A stretch of DNA of 64,000 nt, taken from Methylorubrum extorquens (GTDB lineage Bacteria; Pseudomonadota; Alphaproteobacteria; Rhizobiales; Beijerinckiaceae). This document shows, one piece after another, positions 18,751 through 28,016 of the stretch. The stretch's first letter is position 1, and the number at the start of each line of letters is the position of its first letter. Below the pieces are notes generated by a model. It was not told the DNA's origin. It saw nothing but the letters and a program-made list of their open reading frames with translations, and searched no databases. Made by a program: the position numbers and the translations under genes. The stretch is taken from contig NZ_JALJXF010000001.1 of assembly GCF_024169925.1 (NCBI RefSeq), positions 626,001 to 690,000 on the forward strand. The letters are read 5' to 3'.

Positions 18751-20073
18751 TCAATCGTTGCCGCGGCGCTCCTGCCGCAGCCGTTCCCAGTAGGCCAGCC
18801 GCTCCCGGTAGCGCGTCTCCATGCCCCGGTCGGTCGGCTCGTAGAAGTGCTGGCGCCCGAGCGCTTCCGGCCAGTAATCCTGGCCCGAGAAGGCATCGGG
18901 CTCATCGTGGTCGTAGCGATAGCCCTCGCCGTAGCCGATCCGTCGCATCAGCCCCGTGGGGGCGTTGAGGATGGTGCGCGGCGGCGCGAGCGAGCCCGCA
19001 GCCTTCGCTACCCGTGTCGCCGCCTTGTAGGCCGTGTAGACCGCGTTCGATTTCGGGGCGCAGGCGAGGTAGACGGTTACCTGTGCCAGCGCGAGTTCGC
19101 CCTCGGGCGAGCCGAGGAAGTCGAAGGCGTCCTTGGCCGCGTTTGCGACGACGAGGGCCTGTGGGTCGGCGAGCCCGATATCCTCCACCGCCATCCGCAC
19201 GAGGCGCCGGGCGATGAACAATCGGTCCTCGCCGGCATCCAGCATGCGGCAAAGGTAATAGAGTGCCGCGTCGGGGTCCGAGCCGCGCACCGTCTTATGC
19301 AGTGCGGAGATGAGGTTGTAGTGCCCCTCCTGCGCTTTGTCGTAGATCGGCGCGCGGCGCTGCACGAGGGTCTGGAGCTTTTCTGCGTCGAGAATCTCGC
19401 CGGGACGCGCCGAGCGCCACACCTCTTCCGCAAGCGTCAGCGCCGCGCGCCCGTCGCCATCGGCCATGCGAACCAGCGCCGCACGCGCCTCCTCGTCGAG
19501 GGGGAGGGGCTGGCTATCCATCTCCTCGGCCCGGGCCAGCAGCCGGGCGAGGGCGGGCGCGTCCAACGCACGGAACAGCAGCACCCGCGCGCGCGACAAC
19601 AGAGCGGCATTCAGTTCGAACGACGGATTCTCCGTCGTCGCGCCGACGAGCGTGACGGTCCCGTCTTCCATCACCGGCAGGAAGGCATCGAGCTGCGCGC
19701 GATTGAAGCGATGGATCTCATCGACGAACAGGAGCGTGCCCTGACCCGTTGCGCGCCGCTTGCGTGCCGCCTCGAACACCTTTCGCAGTTCGGCGATGCC
19801 GGAGAAGATCGCCGAGATCTGCTCGAAATGCAGGTCGGTCTCGTGCGCGAGCAGCCGCGCCACGGTGGTCTTGCCGGTGCCGGGCGGCCCCCAGAACACG
19901 AGCGAGCCGAGGCTGCGGGAGGCGAGCAGACGCGTCAGCGCACCGTCCGGCCCCGTGAGATGTTCCTGCCCCACAACTTCCGCGAGGCGGCGCGGACGCA
20001 GACGATCCGCAAGCGGCCGGGGCGCGCCCGTATCGAGACCGGCGGAAGCGAACAGATCGGACATGCGTGGCAT
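18751..20073 (-). CDS. rarA: Replication-associated recombination protein A (RarA/MgsA), AAA+ ATPase
   Basis: This protein of about 440 residues is a clamp-loader-like AAA+ ATPase acting at stalled replication forks. Walker A is FWGPPGTGKTT (about 60-70) and Walker B is LLFVDEIHRFNRAQLD, followed by the sensor segment LVGATTENPSFELNAALLSR, which is diagnostic for RarA/WRNIP1. The C-terminal tetramerisation part holds YNLISALHKTVRGSDPDAALYYL. Start codons at 20073 and 20064 (MSDLF) are both plausible; no strong ribosome binding site decides. It is transcribed away from the tRNA-Ser gene. Confidence 0.95.
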   Translation of the reverse strand: MPRMSDLFASAGLDTGAPRPLADRLRPRRLAEVVGQEHLTGPDGALTRLLASRSLGSLVFWGPPGTGKTTVARLLAHETDLHFEQISAIFSGIAELRKVFEAARKRRATGQGTLLFVDEIHRFNRAQLDAFLPVMEDGTVTLVGATTENPSFELNAALLSRARVLLFRALDAPALARLLARAEEMDSQPLPLDEEARAALVRMADGDGRAALTLAEEVWRSARPGEILDAEKLQTLVQRRAPIYDKAQEGHYNLISALHKTVRGSDPDAALYYLCRMLDAGEDRLFIARRLVRMAVEDIGLADPQALVVANAAKDAFDFLGSPEGELALAQVTVYLACAPKSNAVYTAYKAATRVAKAAGSLAPPRTILNAPTGLMRRIGYGEGYRYDHDEPDAFSGQDYWPEALGRQHFYEPTDRGMETRYRERLAYWERLRQERRGND

Positions 20074-20196
20074 GAACACCGCAGGGCCATCCATCCGCAA
20101 GGGCTCAGCCGGCGAAGTCCCCGATCCTCTGCGAAGCCGGCTTGTGGCCCGGCCCGCCCCGTGCTAGGGCGCTCCGCGTCGATACGACACCTCTGC

Positions 20197-20288
<92 letters not shown>

Positions 20289-20292
20289 CAGC

Positions 20293-20313
20293 CTGAAAAG
20301 CCTTATTTTTCAG
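20293..20313 (+). terminator. Weak hairpin after tRNA-Ser
   Basis: CTGAAAA pairs with TTTTCAG over a seven-base loop seven bases after the tRNA. It may end the tRNA transcript or be part of the integration junction. Confidence 0.35.
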
Positions 20314-20373
20314 ACTTGTACAAGGGGAACAGCGACTTCGCGGCCGTCCGGTGGTACGCGCGTGGTTCTGGCA

Positions 20374-21159
20374 ATGTCGCGTCCCTGGCCCCATCCCAAG
20401 ACCGGTGTCTTCTGGTTCCGAAGGCGGATCCCGAAGGATTTCGTGGCGCTCGTCGGCCGGCGTGAGGAGAAGGCGAGCCTCGGGACGAAGGACGTCGGCG
20501 AGGCCAAGCGCCGCCACGCCGCGCATGCCGCATTGGTCGAGCAGCGCTGGGCGAACCTTCGGATCGGCGTGCGGCGGCTGAACATCCTTGAGATCAACGC
20601 CATCGCTGGCGAGGTCTACGAGGCCCTCATCCCCAAGTTCCAGGCAGGCCAGTTCTTGCCCTTCTTCAACCTGATGACGGCCGGGGTCATCGAACGCTAC
20701 ATCAAGGATTGCAGCCCAAAGAATCGCAACGAGGTCTTGCGCTTCTACGGAGGGGAGATCGACGCCCACCTCGCGCGCAAGGGACTGGTCGTCGACCCGG
20801 AGACGCGGGGCGGGCTCGAGTTCGCGATCGCCAAGGCGATCCTTCAGGCCGTCGAGCAGAGCGAGAAGTATCTCGTCGGGGACTTCAGCCCCGACCCACG
20901 GGCGGGGCGGTTTCCGGAGCAGCCGGACAAGCCTGCGACGCTCGTCCTGCCCTTGGACGAATGGTTCGCGAAGTACGCCGAGGAATCGAAGCTCGCGGCC
21001 TCCACCCGGAAGCGCTGGCGGCCGGCCCTGGCCACGCTGGAAGCGTCCGTCGGCCACGACGACCTCGCCCGCGTCACCCCGGACGAAGTTTCGGACTGGG
21101 TTGATGCGCTCAGAGCGCAGGTGATCGGCCCCCACTGGGTGGTGCAAGTTCAAAGTTAG
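20374..21159 (+). pseudogene. Truncated tyrosine-type integrase (N-terminal half)
   Basis: The 261-residue product starts with the arm-type N-terminal domain found in many tRNA-island integrases (RPWPHPKTGVFWFRRRIPKD, then KASLGTKDVGEAKRRHAAH). It continues into the SAM-like core-binding domain (LAASTRKRWRPALATLEASV, then RVTPDEVSDWVDALRAQ). It then stops abruptly after a short unrelated tail. The whole catalytic domain with the R-H-R-Y residues is missing. The break lies just before an IS3-type element at about 21175, so insertion or deletion by that IS is the likely cause. Position right after tRNA-Ser(CGA) fits a former integrative element; the remaining protein cannot recombine. Confidence 0.85.
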
Positions 21160-21184
21160 TGCAGGGTCGGGCTCTGATCCACGG

Positions 21185-22011
21185 TTAGCTTGGCCGGCGG
21201 AGCTGGTCGGGTGAGGCGGGCACGAACACCTCCGGGGCTGGCGGCCGGTAGCCGAGTGAAGCGTGCGGACGCACGCCGTTGTCGTGTCGTCGCCAACTCT
21301 CGATCACGATCTGCGCCTCCTTGAGCGTGTAGAAGATCTCGCCGTTCAAGAACTCGTCTCGTCGCCGTGCGTTAAAGCTTTCGACGCAACCGTTCTCCCA
21401 TGGCGATCCGGGTGCGATGCAGGCGGTCTTCGCGCCGACGCCGGTGATCCAGGCCTGGACCGACGTGGCCATGAACTCCGGACCGTTGTCCGAGCGGATG
21501 TGGCCCGGCACACCGCGTAAAATGAGCAGGTCGGACAGCACGTCGATGACGTCCGCCGCCTTGAGTTTGCGCGCCACCCGGATCGCCAGGCACTCACGCG
21601 TGAACGCATCGACCACCTTGAGCATCCGGAACTTGCGCCCGTCATGGGTGCGAGCCTCGACGAAGTCGTAGGACCAGACGTGATCGCGATGCTGCGCTCG
21701 CAGCCGCAGGCAGGAGCCATCCCCGTCCCAGATGCGGCCGCGCTTGGCCGGGACCTTCAGGCCTTCCTGCCGCCAGATCCGCTCCACGCGCTTGTCGTTG
21801 ATTAGCCAGCCGGCGGCCTTCAGCAATGCGCTGATCTTCCGATAGCGGTAGCGGCCCTACCGCGCCGCCAGCTCGACGAGATCGGCTGTCAGGGCGGCCT
21901 CGTCGTCTCTGCCCCGCGGCGCCTTGCGCTGCGTCGAGCGATGCTGCCCGAGCGCCCGGCAGGCCCGGCGCTCGGACACCTCCATCGTCTTCACGATGGG
22001 CTCGACACAGG
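21185..22011 (-). pseudogene. IS3 transposase OrfB (DDE) with in-frame stop
   Basis: This is the integrase-core half of the transposase. It reads through VSERRACRALGQHRSTQRKA, meets a TAG at about 21857 in a place where relatives have tyrosine (AARYGRYRYRK), and continues in the same frame for more than 200 residues. The DDE triad is visible: Asp in VWSYDFVEARTHDGR, Asp in HIRSDNGPEFMA, and Glu in NGCVESFNARRRDEF. The stop makes full-length OrfB impossible; the downstream part could be made only from an internal start. Together with the OrfA stop it shows the element is dead. Confidence 0.8.
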
Positions 22012-22308
22012 CGCGGCGGCGCGCGGGGCTCGGAAGTTTCCCCGAGCCGCCTCCTGCAGGATCAGCTTGTCCAGCGTCAGGTCGGCAATCGCCTTGCGCA
22101 GCCGCTGGTTCTCGACCTCCAGGTCCTTCATCCGTCATACCTGATCCGTCTTCAGGCCGCCGAACTCCTTGCGCCAACGGTCGTACGTCACCTCCGTCAC
22201 ACCGAGGGCGCGGATCACCGCGCCCACGCTCTGGCCCTGCGCAATCAGCACGTCCTCCTGCCGCAGCTTGGTGACCACATCCTCCGGCTTGTGCCGCTTC
22301 GTTCCCAT
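22012..22308 (-). pseudogene. IS3 transposase OrfA with in-frame stop
   Basis: OrfA begins at ATG 22308 (MGTKRHKPEDVVTKLRQEDV) and contains the helix-turn-helix VIRALGVTEVTYDRWRKEFGG. It is cut by a TGA at 22135, exactly where family members read an Arg or Lys codon. The frame then continues in register through RMKDLEVENQRLRKAIADLT and DKLILQEAARGNF, the leucine-zipper part. A single base change (CGA to TGA) explains the break, so this is a nonsense pseudogene rather than a frameshift. Confidence 0.8.
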
Positions 22309-22370
22309 CCGTCCTCGTCCTGGCCCGCAGCCCATACCTCAGGGCGGACCACTTCAATGCGGGCGGATCA

Positions 22371-22930
22371 CCGGCAGCAGGCCAGTACATCAAGGGTTTC
22401 GCAGCAGTAGCTCGCAAAACCATGCGCACTTTTAAATTGCGCGCAGCTGGCATTTAAGATTTGAGTTGTGGATCAGCGGACGCTCGTCAAGTCGGAATGC
22501 TGCGTAGCGCTTCGGTTTGGGGATTTGGCCTTGCTCGTAGCGCCAGCGCGCAAACCTCGATATGCGATCAAATTGCACAGAAGAAAACGTGCGTACCATA
22601 AAAATGCCGATGTATATACTATATAATGGACGTGTATTTAAATAAAATATCTGAATTTTGTCTGTATATGTCAAATTTTGAAAATCCTATGAAAAACATA
22701 TTTCCGGCTCGAAATCAGCCGAAAACCTCCCTCTGCGACATTTATAGCCTTCTTCATGGATTGGTTTTGTGCCATTTGTTAGGTGTCCGACCTAAGAGCG
22801 GTTTGGACGATCCTAGCGTTGAAGAGGCCTTCGCAAGCCGTTGTATCTACCTCTCATAACGTGCGGAAATTTCCGGAAGCTGGGACTGTGAAAGCCCTAA
22901 TTCGGGTGATCACGAGGGCACGACAAACAC
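22371..22930. other. AT-rich region upstream of the first LysR gene
   Basis: This 560-base stretch is strikingly AT-rich, especially 22590-22720, against a GC-rich genome. Short open frames exist on both strands but none resembles a known protein or has a good ribosome site. Its last 70 bases resemble the sequence just before the second LysR gene (before 55465), so that part is likely the conserved promoter. The AT content suggests foreign origin. Confidence 0.5.
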
Positions 22931-23881
22931 ATGCCGAATTCCCAGGTGCTGCGTGACATGGCGCTGTTCGTCGAGGTGGCTAAACGGAAAAGCTTCAGCC
23001 AAGCCGCAGTAGCACTAGGCATGCCGATCTCCTCGCTCTCGCGGCGAATTGCATCGTTTGAACAATCGGTTGGTCTGCGCCTTCTCGACCGTAACACTCG
23101 CAAGCTCATCTTAACGTCTTACGGCGAAGTCTATCTTGCACAAGCAACCCGTCTTGTTGACGAGGCACAACAGGTCCTCGATAACCTCGTCGCTGAAGCC
23201 AGGGGGCCGAGCGGCCTGCTGAAGATCGCTGCCCCGCCGGATTTTTGGGTGTTGCATCACCTCTCAAGGATCGTCACCGATTTTTCGTCCGTTTACGAGA
23301 ATATTAGCGTCCACGTCGATCTGAAGCCCACTCCCGTCGATCTGGTGAGCGACAGCTACGACCTCGCGATTGCCATCAAGGAGCCGCGTGAAACCTCGCT
23401 GATCGTACGCAAAGTAGCTGAAGTGGAGAACGGGCTTTTCGCCGCGCCGTCCTATCTCAGCGCTGAAGGCTCGCTGAGAACGCCTGAATGCCTTTCAGTA
23501 CACCATTCCATCGTGTCCGATGGCGGTGCAGGCACGACCTGGTCGTTCACCCGCGGCAGCGAAATCGTTTCAGTGGCTGTAAGCGGCCCGATCTCTTGCA
23601 ACTCGCCAAGCCTCGCGCGCCGATTTGCACTGGCAGGTCAGGGGATTTTCAACGCTCACCACCTCAGCGTCGAGCGCGATGTTACGAATGGGCGGTTGGT
23701 GCAGGTGCTGCCGGAGTGGGATCTGGCGCCAACACCTGTCTACATCGTCACGACTTCACGCCTCCTGCCAGCAAAGGCGCGAAGCTTTATCGACTACGCT
23801 ATGAAGCAGCTCCCCGCTCTCATGGTTACGTCCCATCAAGGGAGACAAAGTGGGCTTAGGCTCCGGAATCATAACCAGTAG
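22931..23881 (+). CDS. LysR-family transcriptional regulator (copy 1)
   Basis: The 316-residue protein has the LysR winged helix at the N-terminus (MALFVEVAKRKSFSQAAVAL, then GMPISSLSRRIASFEQSVG) and a periplasmic-binding-like effector domain (LKIAAPPDFWVLHHLSRIV; later CNSPSLARRFALAGQGI). It is very similar along its whole length to the LysR product at 55465-56433. The last few codons (RNHNQ) and the stop lie inside IS5 transposase debris, so the native C-terminus has been replaced. There is no obvious target gene; both neighbours are mobile-element remains. The Ser-Ser-Leu-Ser-Arg-Arg recognition helix places it in the CrgA/AaeR-like group common in Alphaproteobacteria. Confidence 0.88.
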   Translation: MPNSQVLRDMALFVEVAKRKSFSQAAVALGMPISSLSRRIASFEQSVGLRLLDRNTRKLILTSYGEVYLAQATRLVDEAQQVLDNLVAEARGPSGLLKIAAPPDFWVLHHLSRIVTDFSSVYENISVHVDLKPTPVDLVSDSYDLAIAIKEPRETSLIVRKVAEVENGLFAAPSYLSAEGSLRTPECLSVHHSIVSDGGAGTTWSFTRGSEIVSVAVSGPISCNSPSLARRFALAGQGIFNAHHLSVERDVTNGRLVQVLPEWDLAPTPVYIVTTSRLLPAKARSFIDYAMKQLPALMVTSHQGRQSGLRLRNHNQ

Positions 23882-24108
23882 CTGACAGTTGCGGCGATGC
23901 AGACGGCGACCGGGTAGTTGGCTGCCAGGCGGTCGTATCGGGTGGCGATGCGGCGGAAATCCTTAAGGCGCGCGAACATGGGCTCGATGGCGTTGCATCC
24001 CTTGAACGGGACGGGGGAAAAGCACGGCTTCCACCGGCGGTTGGACTTTGGCGGGATGTTGGGCGCTGCCCCCGTCGCCTCGATCTGATGACGGATGGCG
24101 TCGCTATC
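23869..24108 (-). pseudogene. IS5-family transposase, C-terminal fragment
   Basis: Read on the minus strand this gives DSDAIRHQIEATGAAPNIPP, KSNRRWKPCFSPVPFKGCNA, IEPMFARLKDFRRIATRYDR and finally ATVSYWL-stop, the C-terminal third of an IS5-family DDE transposase including the catalytic Glu (AIEPMF). The upstream two-thirds is gone and is replaced by a piece of an IS3 element. A middle fragment of what looks like the same transposase type lies at 56540-56635 near the second LysR gene. Confidence 0.8.
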
Positions 24109-24117
24109 GCAGCACCA

Positions 24118-24505
24118 GCCAGACGGCGCGATGCTTTGCGATGAAAGCGAACTTCATATCGCTTCCCTCGCAAAGTAAGTGGCAGGCTTTTCTAGGATGT
24201 CACGCTCCGCCTTCGGACGAGAGACCTCCTTGCACAGCCGATCGATCTCAACCTGCTCGGGCTTCATCTGACCCTGACCAGGGAAGACATGTTGCGGATC
24301 AGCCGCCGCCTGCTTTACCCAGCGATGCAGCGATGCAGCATCGTCTTGTGAACGTCGAGGTCGCGCGCCGCTTGCGCAACACTGATTCCGCGTTCCTGAA
24401 CCAGTCGAACCGCCTCAATCTTAAACTCACGCGCCAACTTGCGACGTTGCATGGAGCACCTCCGGCTTCACCATCACACCTAAACCGGGTGTCCGTGAAA
24501 CCGGC
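24118..24505 (-). mobile_element. IS3-family element, 5' part only (broken OrfA, start of OrfB)
   Basis: The element keeps its upstream end (GGCCTGCTGCCGGTTTCACG on the minus strand near 24505), all of OrfA (24154-24452) and the first codons of OrfB (ATG at 24157, MKFAFIAKHRAVW). OrfA starts MQRRKLAREFKIEAVRLVQE and ends in AERDILEKPATYFAREAI, with ATGA coupling to OrfB. An 8-base tandem duplication at 24322-24337 shifts the frame of OrfA after the helix-turn-helix. Everything downstream of OrfB codon ~13 was lost at the junction with the IS5 fragment. Confidence 0.8.
24154..24452 (-). pseudogene. IS3 OrfA frameshifted by an 8-base duplication
   Basis: The gene starts at ATG 24452 after GGAGGTG and encodes an HTH protein (GISVAQAARDLDVHKTMLHR). 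The octamer GCGATGCA is present twice in tandem at 24322-24337; removing one copy restores the reading HKTMLHRWVKQAAADPQHVF, followed by PGQGQMKPEQVEIDRLCKEV, as in intact relatives. With the duplication the frame stops soon after. This looks like a slip or footprint that killed the element. Confidence 0.75.
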
Positions 24506-24678
24506 AGCAGGCCAAATAGTAAAGTCCGTCTTTCTGCCTAGCGCTCTCTAACCGGACGGGAAGCTGACAGCTATGCTCGCTCTTCCGAGGCCAATCGGAC
24601 TGCAGATATGCAGACCTTCCGATGGCCTGAGAAGGGTCAGGAGTTGGCGCGCTATGATTTTGTCGGTCCCGGTGCTTT

Positions 24679-25722
24679 GGATGTTTGATCCCAGGGTTTG
24701 ATGGTGCACTCTTCACACTGGAGTGGAGGGACGCGCTATGGGCCAGGTTCTTCACGGCAGCGCCACGACGACTGAGACGATCCGTCGAGCGATCCAGCAT
24801 AGTCAAGCGAGCCTGAGGGCGCTCTCGAAGCGCTATGGGATCAACCCGAAGACGGTCGCCAAGTGGCGCCAGCGGACCTCGGTCGCCGACCAGTGCACCG
24901 GTCCAAAGGATCCGCACTCGACGGTGCTGTCACCCGAAGACGAAGCGGTGGTGGTCGGCCTTTCGGCGTCACACGCTCCTGCCGCTGGACGACTGCCTCT
25001 ATGCGCTGCAGGCCACGATCCCGCACCTGACCCGCTCGTCGCTGCATCGCTGCCTGCAGCGCCATGGGATCAGCCGATTGCCGGAGGTCGACGGCGACAA
25101 ACCCAAGCGGTCGCGCTTCAAGGCCTATCCGCTCGGCTACTTCCATATCGATCTGGCCGAGGTTCACACGGCCGAAGGCCGGCTCTACCTGCTCGTCGCC
25201 ATCGATCGTACGACCAAGTTCGCCTTCGTGCAATTGCACGAGAAGGCGACGCGGCGAATTCCTACGGCATCTCATCGAGGCCGTGCCCTACAAGGTGCAC
25301 ACGGTGCTCACCGACAACGGCACTCACTTCACCACGCCGGGCAACGTCGCTTCAGCTGCCTCCATCATCAGGGAAGCGATTGCAGCCGGCGAGACATTCC
25401 GAGCCCACAGCTTCGAGTCCGCTTGCGCCCGAAACGATATCGATCATCGCCTGTCAAAGCCGCGTCACCCCTGGACCAACGGTCAGGTCGAGCGAATGAA
25501 CCGCACGATCAAGGACGCCACGGTCAAACGCTATCACTACGACAGCCACGAGCAACTCCGCGCTCACCTGGGCGACTTCGTCAGTGCCTACAACTTTGGC
25601 CGCCGCCTGAAGACCCTGCGCGGTCTCACGCCCTACGAGGCCATCTGCAAAGCATGGTCCGCCGAGCCCAGCCGCTTCAGGTCAAACCCGCTCCACCAAA
25701 TGCCGGGACCAAACATCTAGGA
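24679..25722 (+). mobile_element. IS481-family element, defective
   Basis: An element of about 1.04 kb with imperfect terminal inverted repeats: GGATGTTTGATCCCAG at the left (24679) and, on the minus strand at the right, AGATGTTTGGTCCCGG (ending about 25722). It holds one transposase gene on the plus strand which is frameshifted twice. No clear target duplication was seen. Confidence 0.75.
24738..25720 (+). pseudogene. IS481-family transposase with two frameshifts
   Basis: The gene starts at ATG 24738 after GGAGGG (MGQVLHGSATTTETIRRAIQ) with an N-terminal HTH (LRALSKRYGINPKTVAKWRQ). Around 24955 the frame jumps: the continuation AFRRHTLLPLDDCLYALQAT is in another frame. Near 25255 it jumps again before EFLRHLIEAVPYKVHTVL. 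The DDE residues survive in the three pieces: Asp in GYFHIDLAEVHTAEG, Asp in VLTDNGTHF, and Glu in WTNGQVERMNRTIKD. The end (GLTPYEAICKAW) is typical of the family. It is inactive as read; sequencing error is unlikely for two separate shifts, but cannot be excluded. Confidence 0.85.
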
Positions 25723-25896
25723 GGCCGGACTGAACGACTTGGCCCCCGCTCACCGATTTGCCCGAGTGGGGTGGACAGAGTTCTTCCAGCGTCATTAGAT
25801 CCCGCGCCTATTCGAACGCGATCAGCATGAGCACGAGGTTACGTCAGGCTCTTGGATTGGTCGCTAAGCGCAGGCTCGCGATAGGCATCAAAGTCT

Positions 25897-25923
25897 GCAG
25901 GAGGCCAATTTTTGACCTCCTGC
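25897..25923 (-). terminator. Hairpin after the cox/liv/mmsA operon
   Basis: GCAGGAGG pairs perfectly with CCTCCTGC around an 11-base loop, 22 bases beyond the mmsA stop codon. No strong T run follows, so it may be a weak terminator or an mRNA-end stabiliser. Confidence 0.4.
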
Positions 25924-25944
25924 GTATCGGCCAACCTGCCTGCG

Positions 25945-27444
25945 TTACTGCATGGTCGGCATCACGAAGTCGGCGCCGGTACGGATGCCGGTCGGCCAGC
26001 GGGTCGTGATCGTCTTGAGGCGCGTGTAGAAGCGCACGCCCTCCGGCCCGTGCATGTGGTGGTCGCCGAACAGCGAAGCCTTCCAGCCGCCGAAGGAGTG
26101 GAAGGCCATCGGCACCGGAATCGGTACGTTGATGCCGACCATGCCGACCTCGATCGCGTGGGCGAACTCGCGTGCCGCGTCGCCGTCGCGGGTGAAGATC
26201 GCGGTGCCGTTGCCGAACTCGTGCTCGTTGATGAGCTGCGCGGCCGCGGCGTAGTCCGGCACCCGAGTCACGGCCAGGACCGGCCCGAAGATCTCCTCCC
26301 GGTAGATCCGCATCTCCGGCGTCACCCGGTCGAACAGCGAGCCGCCGATGAAGTAGCCCGCCTCGTAGCCCTGGAGCTTGAGATCGCGCCCGTCGACCAA
26401 GAGCTCGGCGCCCTCGGCCACGCCCTGATCGATGTAGCCGCGCACCTTCTCGTAGTGCTGGCGCGTCACCAGAGGGCCCATCTCGGACTCGGGGTCGGTG
26501 CCGGGGCCGACCTTGAGGGCGCGCACCTTCGGGATCAGCCGCTCGATCAGGGCGTCGGCGGTCCGCTCGCCGACCGGCACCGCCACCGAGACTGCCATGC
26601 AGCGCTCGCCCGCCGAGCCGTAGGCTGCGCCCATCAGGGCATCGACCGCCTGATCCAAGTCGGCATCGGGCATGACGATCATGTGGTTCTTGGCGCCGCC
26701 CAGCGCCTGAGCGCGCTTCCCGGTACTGGTGGCAGTCGCGTAGATGTAGCGGGCGATCGGGGTCGAGCCGACGAAGCTGATCGCGCTGATGCCGGGGCTG
26801 TGCAAGAGCGCGTCGACCGCCTCCTTGTCACCCTGCACCACCTGGAACACGCCATCGGGCAGGCCGGCCTCCTTGAGCCACTCGGCCATCCGCAAAGCGG
26901 TGGACGGGTCACGCTCAGAGGGCTTCAGGACGAAGCAGTTGCCGCAGGCGAGCGCCACGGGAAACATCCACATCGGCACCATGGCGGGGAAGTTGAACGG
27001 CGTGATGCCGGCGACCACGCCCAGCGGCTGGCGCAGGGAGTGGCTGTCGACGCGGGTGCCGACATTCTCGGTCACCTCGCCCTTTAGAAGCTGCGGGATG
27101 CCGGTGGCGAATTCCACGACTTCGGCCCCGCGCTGGATCTCGCCCTTGGCGTCCGAAAGCACCTTGCCGTGCTCGGCGGTGATGACGGCAGCGAGTTCGT
27201 CGGTGCGCTCCTCGAGGATGCGCAGGAAGCGGTTGAGGATGCGCGCGCGGCGCAGGGGCGGCGTGGCCGCCCAGGCCGGGAAGGCGGCCTTGGCCGATGC
27301 CACCGCGGCCTCGACCTCGTCGCGGCTCGCCAGCGCCACCGCGCCGGTCTCCTCGCCGGTGGCCGGATTGTAGACCGGCGCGGTGCGGCCGGAGCGGCCC
27401 GAGGCGCGGGCGCCATCGATGAAGTGCGGAATCTCTTGAGGCAT
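25945..27444 (-). CDS. mmsA: CoA-acylating (methyl)malonate-semialdehyde dehydrogenase
   Basis: This 499-residue aldehyde dehydrogenase would oxidise methylmalonate or malonate semialdehyde with NAD+ and CoA to propionyl-CoA or acetyl-CoA plus CO2. Subfamily marks are [20 protein letters not shown] and the active-site [17 protein letters not shown] with catalytic Cys282. The general-base Glu of ordinary aldehyde dehydrogenases is replaced here (LGGAKNH), as expected for the CoA-acylating group. The C-terminal [19 protein letters not shown] is also diagnostic. It is the last gene of the operon, so its aldehyde substrate is probably made by the upstream pathway; the true substrate may be a relative of methylmalonate semialdehyde. 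Confidence 0.93.
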   Translation of the reverse strand: MPQEIPHFIDGARASGRSGRTAPVYNPATGEETGAVALASRDEVEAAVASAKAAFPAWAATPPLRRARILNRFLRILEERTDELAAVITAEHGKVLSDAKGEIQRGAEVVEFATGIPQLLKGEVTENVGTRVDSHSLRQPLGVVAGITPFNFPAMVPMWMFPVALACGNCFVLKPSERDPSTALRMAEWLKEAGLPDGVFQVVQGDKEAVDALLHSPGISAISFVGSTPIARYIYATATSTGKRAQALGGAKNHMIVMPDADLDQAVDALMGAAYGSAGERCMAVSVAVPVGERTADALIERLIPKVRALKVGPGTDPESEMGPLVTRQHYEKVRGYIDQGVAEGAELLVDGRDLKLQGYEAGYFIGGSLFDRVTPEMRIYREEIFGPVLAVTRVPDYAAAAQLINEHEFGNGTAIFTRDGDAAREFAHAIEVGMVGINVPIPVPMAFHSFGGWKASLFGDHHMHGPEGVRFYTRLKTITTRWPTGIRTGADFVMPTMQ

Positions 27445-27510
27445 GGCTCTGTCCTGTCCGTGCCAGCCTTGCGGGCCGGTGGATCTTCGAAGCTTCGGTG
27501 AAAGGGGCGT

Positions 27511-27987
27511 TCAGGGGGCGGCGACGGCCGCTTCGGAGGCAGGCACGGGCGCTCCGAGTTCGGCGGTGAAGGTGCCGAAGAACTGGTCGGCGAGCTTGCG
27601 CGAGGTCCCCTGGATCAGACGTCCGCCGAGTGAGGCGATCTTGCCGCCGATCTCGGCCTTGGCCTCGTAGGTCAGCACGGTGTCCGCACCCTCCTCGCGG
27701 AGCGAGACGACGGCGCGGCCCTTGGCGAAGCCCGCCATGCCGCCGTTGCCCTGCCCGACCAGGGTGTAGCCCTCCGGGGCGCGGATGTCCTCGAACCGCA
27801 CGGTACCGGCGAAGGTTGCCGAGACCGGACCGACCTTCAGGGCGACCTTGGCGGCCAGCTCCTCGGGCGAGGCCTGCGTCAGCTCCTTGCAGCCGGGGAT
27901 GCAGCGGGCGAGCACTTCCGGGTCGTTCAGGGCGGCCCAGACGGCCGCGCGCGGCGCCGCGATGCGGTACTCGCCTGTGATATCCAT
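27511..27987 (-). CDS. CoxG-family protein (SRPBCC fold)
   Basis: The 158-residue protein is a typical CoxG, annotated in many genomes as carbon monoxide dehydrogenase subunit G. It has MDITGEYRIAAPRAAVWAAL, then DPEVLARCIPGCKELTQ, and LTYEAKAEIGGKIASLGGRL, all standard for this START-like fold. In carboxydotrophs CoxG helps attach the molybdenum hydroxylase to the membrane. Here it lies in the same operon as cox-type subunits, 66 bases before mmsA and 29 bases after livF, so a similar anchoring or maturation role for this hydroxylase is likely. It ends in an Ala/Pro-rich tail and has no membrane helix. Confidence 0.9.
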   Translation of the reverse strand: MDITGEYRIAAPRAAVWAALNDPEVLARCIPGCKELTQASPEELAAKVALKVGPVSATFAGTVRFEDIRAPEGYTLVGQGNGGMAGFAKGRAVVSLREEGADTVLTYEAKAEIGGKIASLGGRLIQGTSRKLADQFFGTFTAELGAPVPASEAAVAAP

Positions 27988-28016
27988 GGCTTACCTCCCG
28001 TAACGGGTCGTGGCGG

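Larger units (their letters stand above)
21175..22370 (-). mobile_element. IS3-family element, degenerate
   Basis: An element of about 1.2 kb whose two outer ends both read TGATCC going inwards (21175 on the plus strand, 22370 on the minus strand). It encodes an OrfA/OrfB pair of the IS3 family on the minus strand. The ends are otherwise poorly matched and I see no target duplication, so the borders are approximate. It interrupts the island integrase. A second, isolated copy of its 22325-22370 end lies at 57318-57362. Confidence 0.7.

Noticed and set aside
17060..18793. 577-codon plus-strand frame opposite the M32 carboxypeptidase
   Set aside because: The minus-strand frame has the HETGH and other M32 motifs; the plus strand has none.
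22432..22859. Two short open frames in the AT-rich block before the first LysR gene
   Set aside because: They overlap on opposite strands and neither resembles a protein or has a translation signal.
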